The notes beneath the pieces are model-generated. The model ran no database searches. It worked only from the letters and a program-made list of their open reading frames with translations, and had not been told where the DNA came from. From Antedon mediterranea (lineage: Eukaryota > Echinodermata > Crinoidea > Comatulida > Antedonidae), in contig NC_092670.1 in the NCBI RefSeq assembly GCF_964355755.1, positions 14,385,201 through 14,449,200 of the forward strand: 64,000 nt of DNA. Reading direction: 5' to 3'. Made by a program: the position numbers and the translations under genes. Below, piece by piece: positions 63,733 to 64,000 of the stretch. How positions within the stretch are numbered: position 1 is the stretch's first letter; the number at the start of each line of letters is the position of its first letter.

Positions 63733-64000
63733 GTATATTTATATTCAAATTATCTGATGTCATATATATTATTATTTGAAAATATTTTTATTTTGTATTG
63801 ATTGCAATTATAAAAGAAATATTTACCAAATTAAGTTCCAGTTATTTTTATTCTGTTTTCACAAAAAGGTAAAATCACAAAATGAGTTGCTGGTTATGGA
63901 ACAGAATATCAATTACCTGTAAAAGTCTGTCACATCAATCAAACTGCCATTGACCATCGTTTAACTCTTGCTCTCTAGTAGAACTCACCACAAATCCAAA
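63733..64000. other. Intron running out of the window
   Basis: 268 bp. No match to a SEA C-terminal exon was found before the edge. Confidence 0.5.

Noticed and set aside
63868-63935. Possible next exon after AAAAAG near 63867
   Set aside because: The frame does not resemble a SEA C-terminal half and meets a stop soon after; the true partner of exon 81 is more likely outside the window.

Overview
The window is eukaryotic: intron-rich, AT-rich, full of transposon remnants, with split coding sequence on the + strand. It looks like an invertebrate deuterostome, most likely an echinoderm. That placement is an inference from the very large hyalin-repeat (HYR) protein, which is typical of that group, and from palindromic TAGGCCTA-type dinucleotide blocks in the repeats. 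I cannot name a species.

Almost all recognisable coding sequence belongs to what reads as one giant + strand gene that enters at the left edge and leaves at the right edge. From position 1 to 55945 there are 66 exons, and each encodes exactly one HYR domain of about 80 to 95 residues. Each complete one is a multiple of 3 long and is bounded by phase-1 introns on both sides (exon begins ..AG|AT or AG|AC completing an Asp codon; exon ends ..G|GT). From 56105 the architecture changes: 39-nt linker, SEA, EGF, a 67th HYR, SEA, EGF, calcium-binding EGF, SEA, EGF, calcium-binding EGF, and the first half of a fourth SEA. The visible coding sequence is about 18 kb (about 6,000 residues). No start codon with signal peptide, membrane segment, stop codon or polyadenylation site of the gene is in the window. 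An extracellular matrix or cell-surface protein is the likely product.

Layout: 1-627 two HYR exons; 628-9987 a long intron holding a LINE fragment, nested Helitron-like elements, a TIR element and a tandem array; 9988-14669 seven HYR exons plus a putative microexon and one truncated pseudo-exon; 14670-20143 a long intron with two minus-strand LINE remnants and other repeats; 20144-33203 the first super-array (domain types A, B, C, D, E, F), including a triplicated 1,740-bp four-exon unit; 33742-37449 five unique HYR exons; 37588-54528 the second super-array (types G, H, I, J, K, L, M), interrupted by a 1.9-kb DNA transposon; 55106-55945 two more HYR exons; 56105-63732 the SEA/EGF/HYR tail.

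Exon borders were placed by reading splice consensus and reading frame by hand. Exons are numbered 1 to 81 in order, with one extra doubtful microexon (2a). Type letters are my own labels for paralogous HYR exons. The points most worth a second look are the recent unequal-exchange history written in the introns, an extra cysteine pair shared by two unrelated HYR types, SEA domains with and without the autoproteolysis motif, and a pair of Helitron-like elements with matching hairpin architecture.
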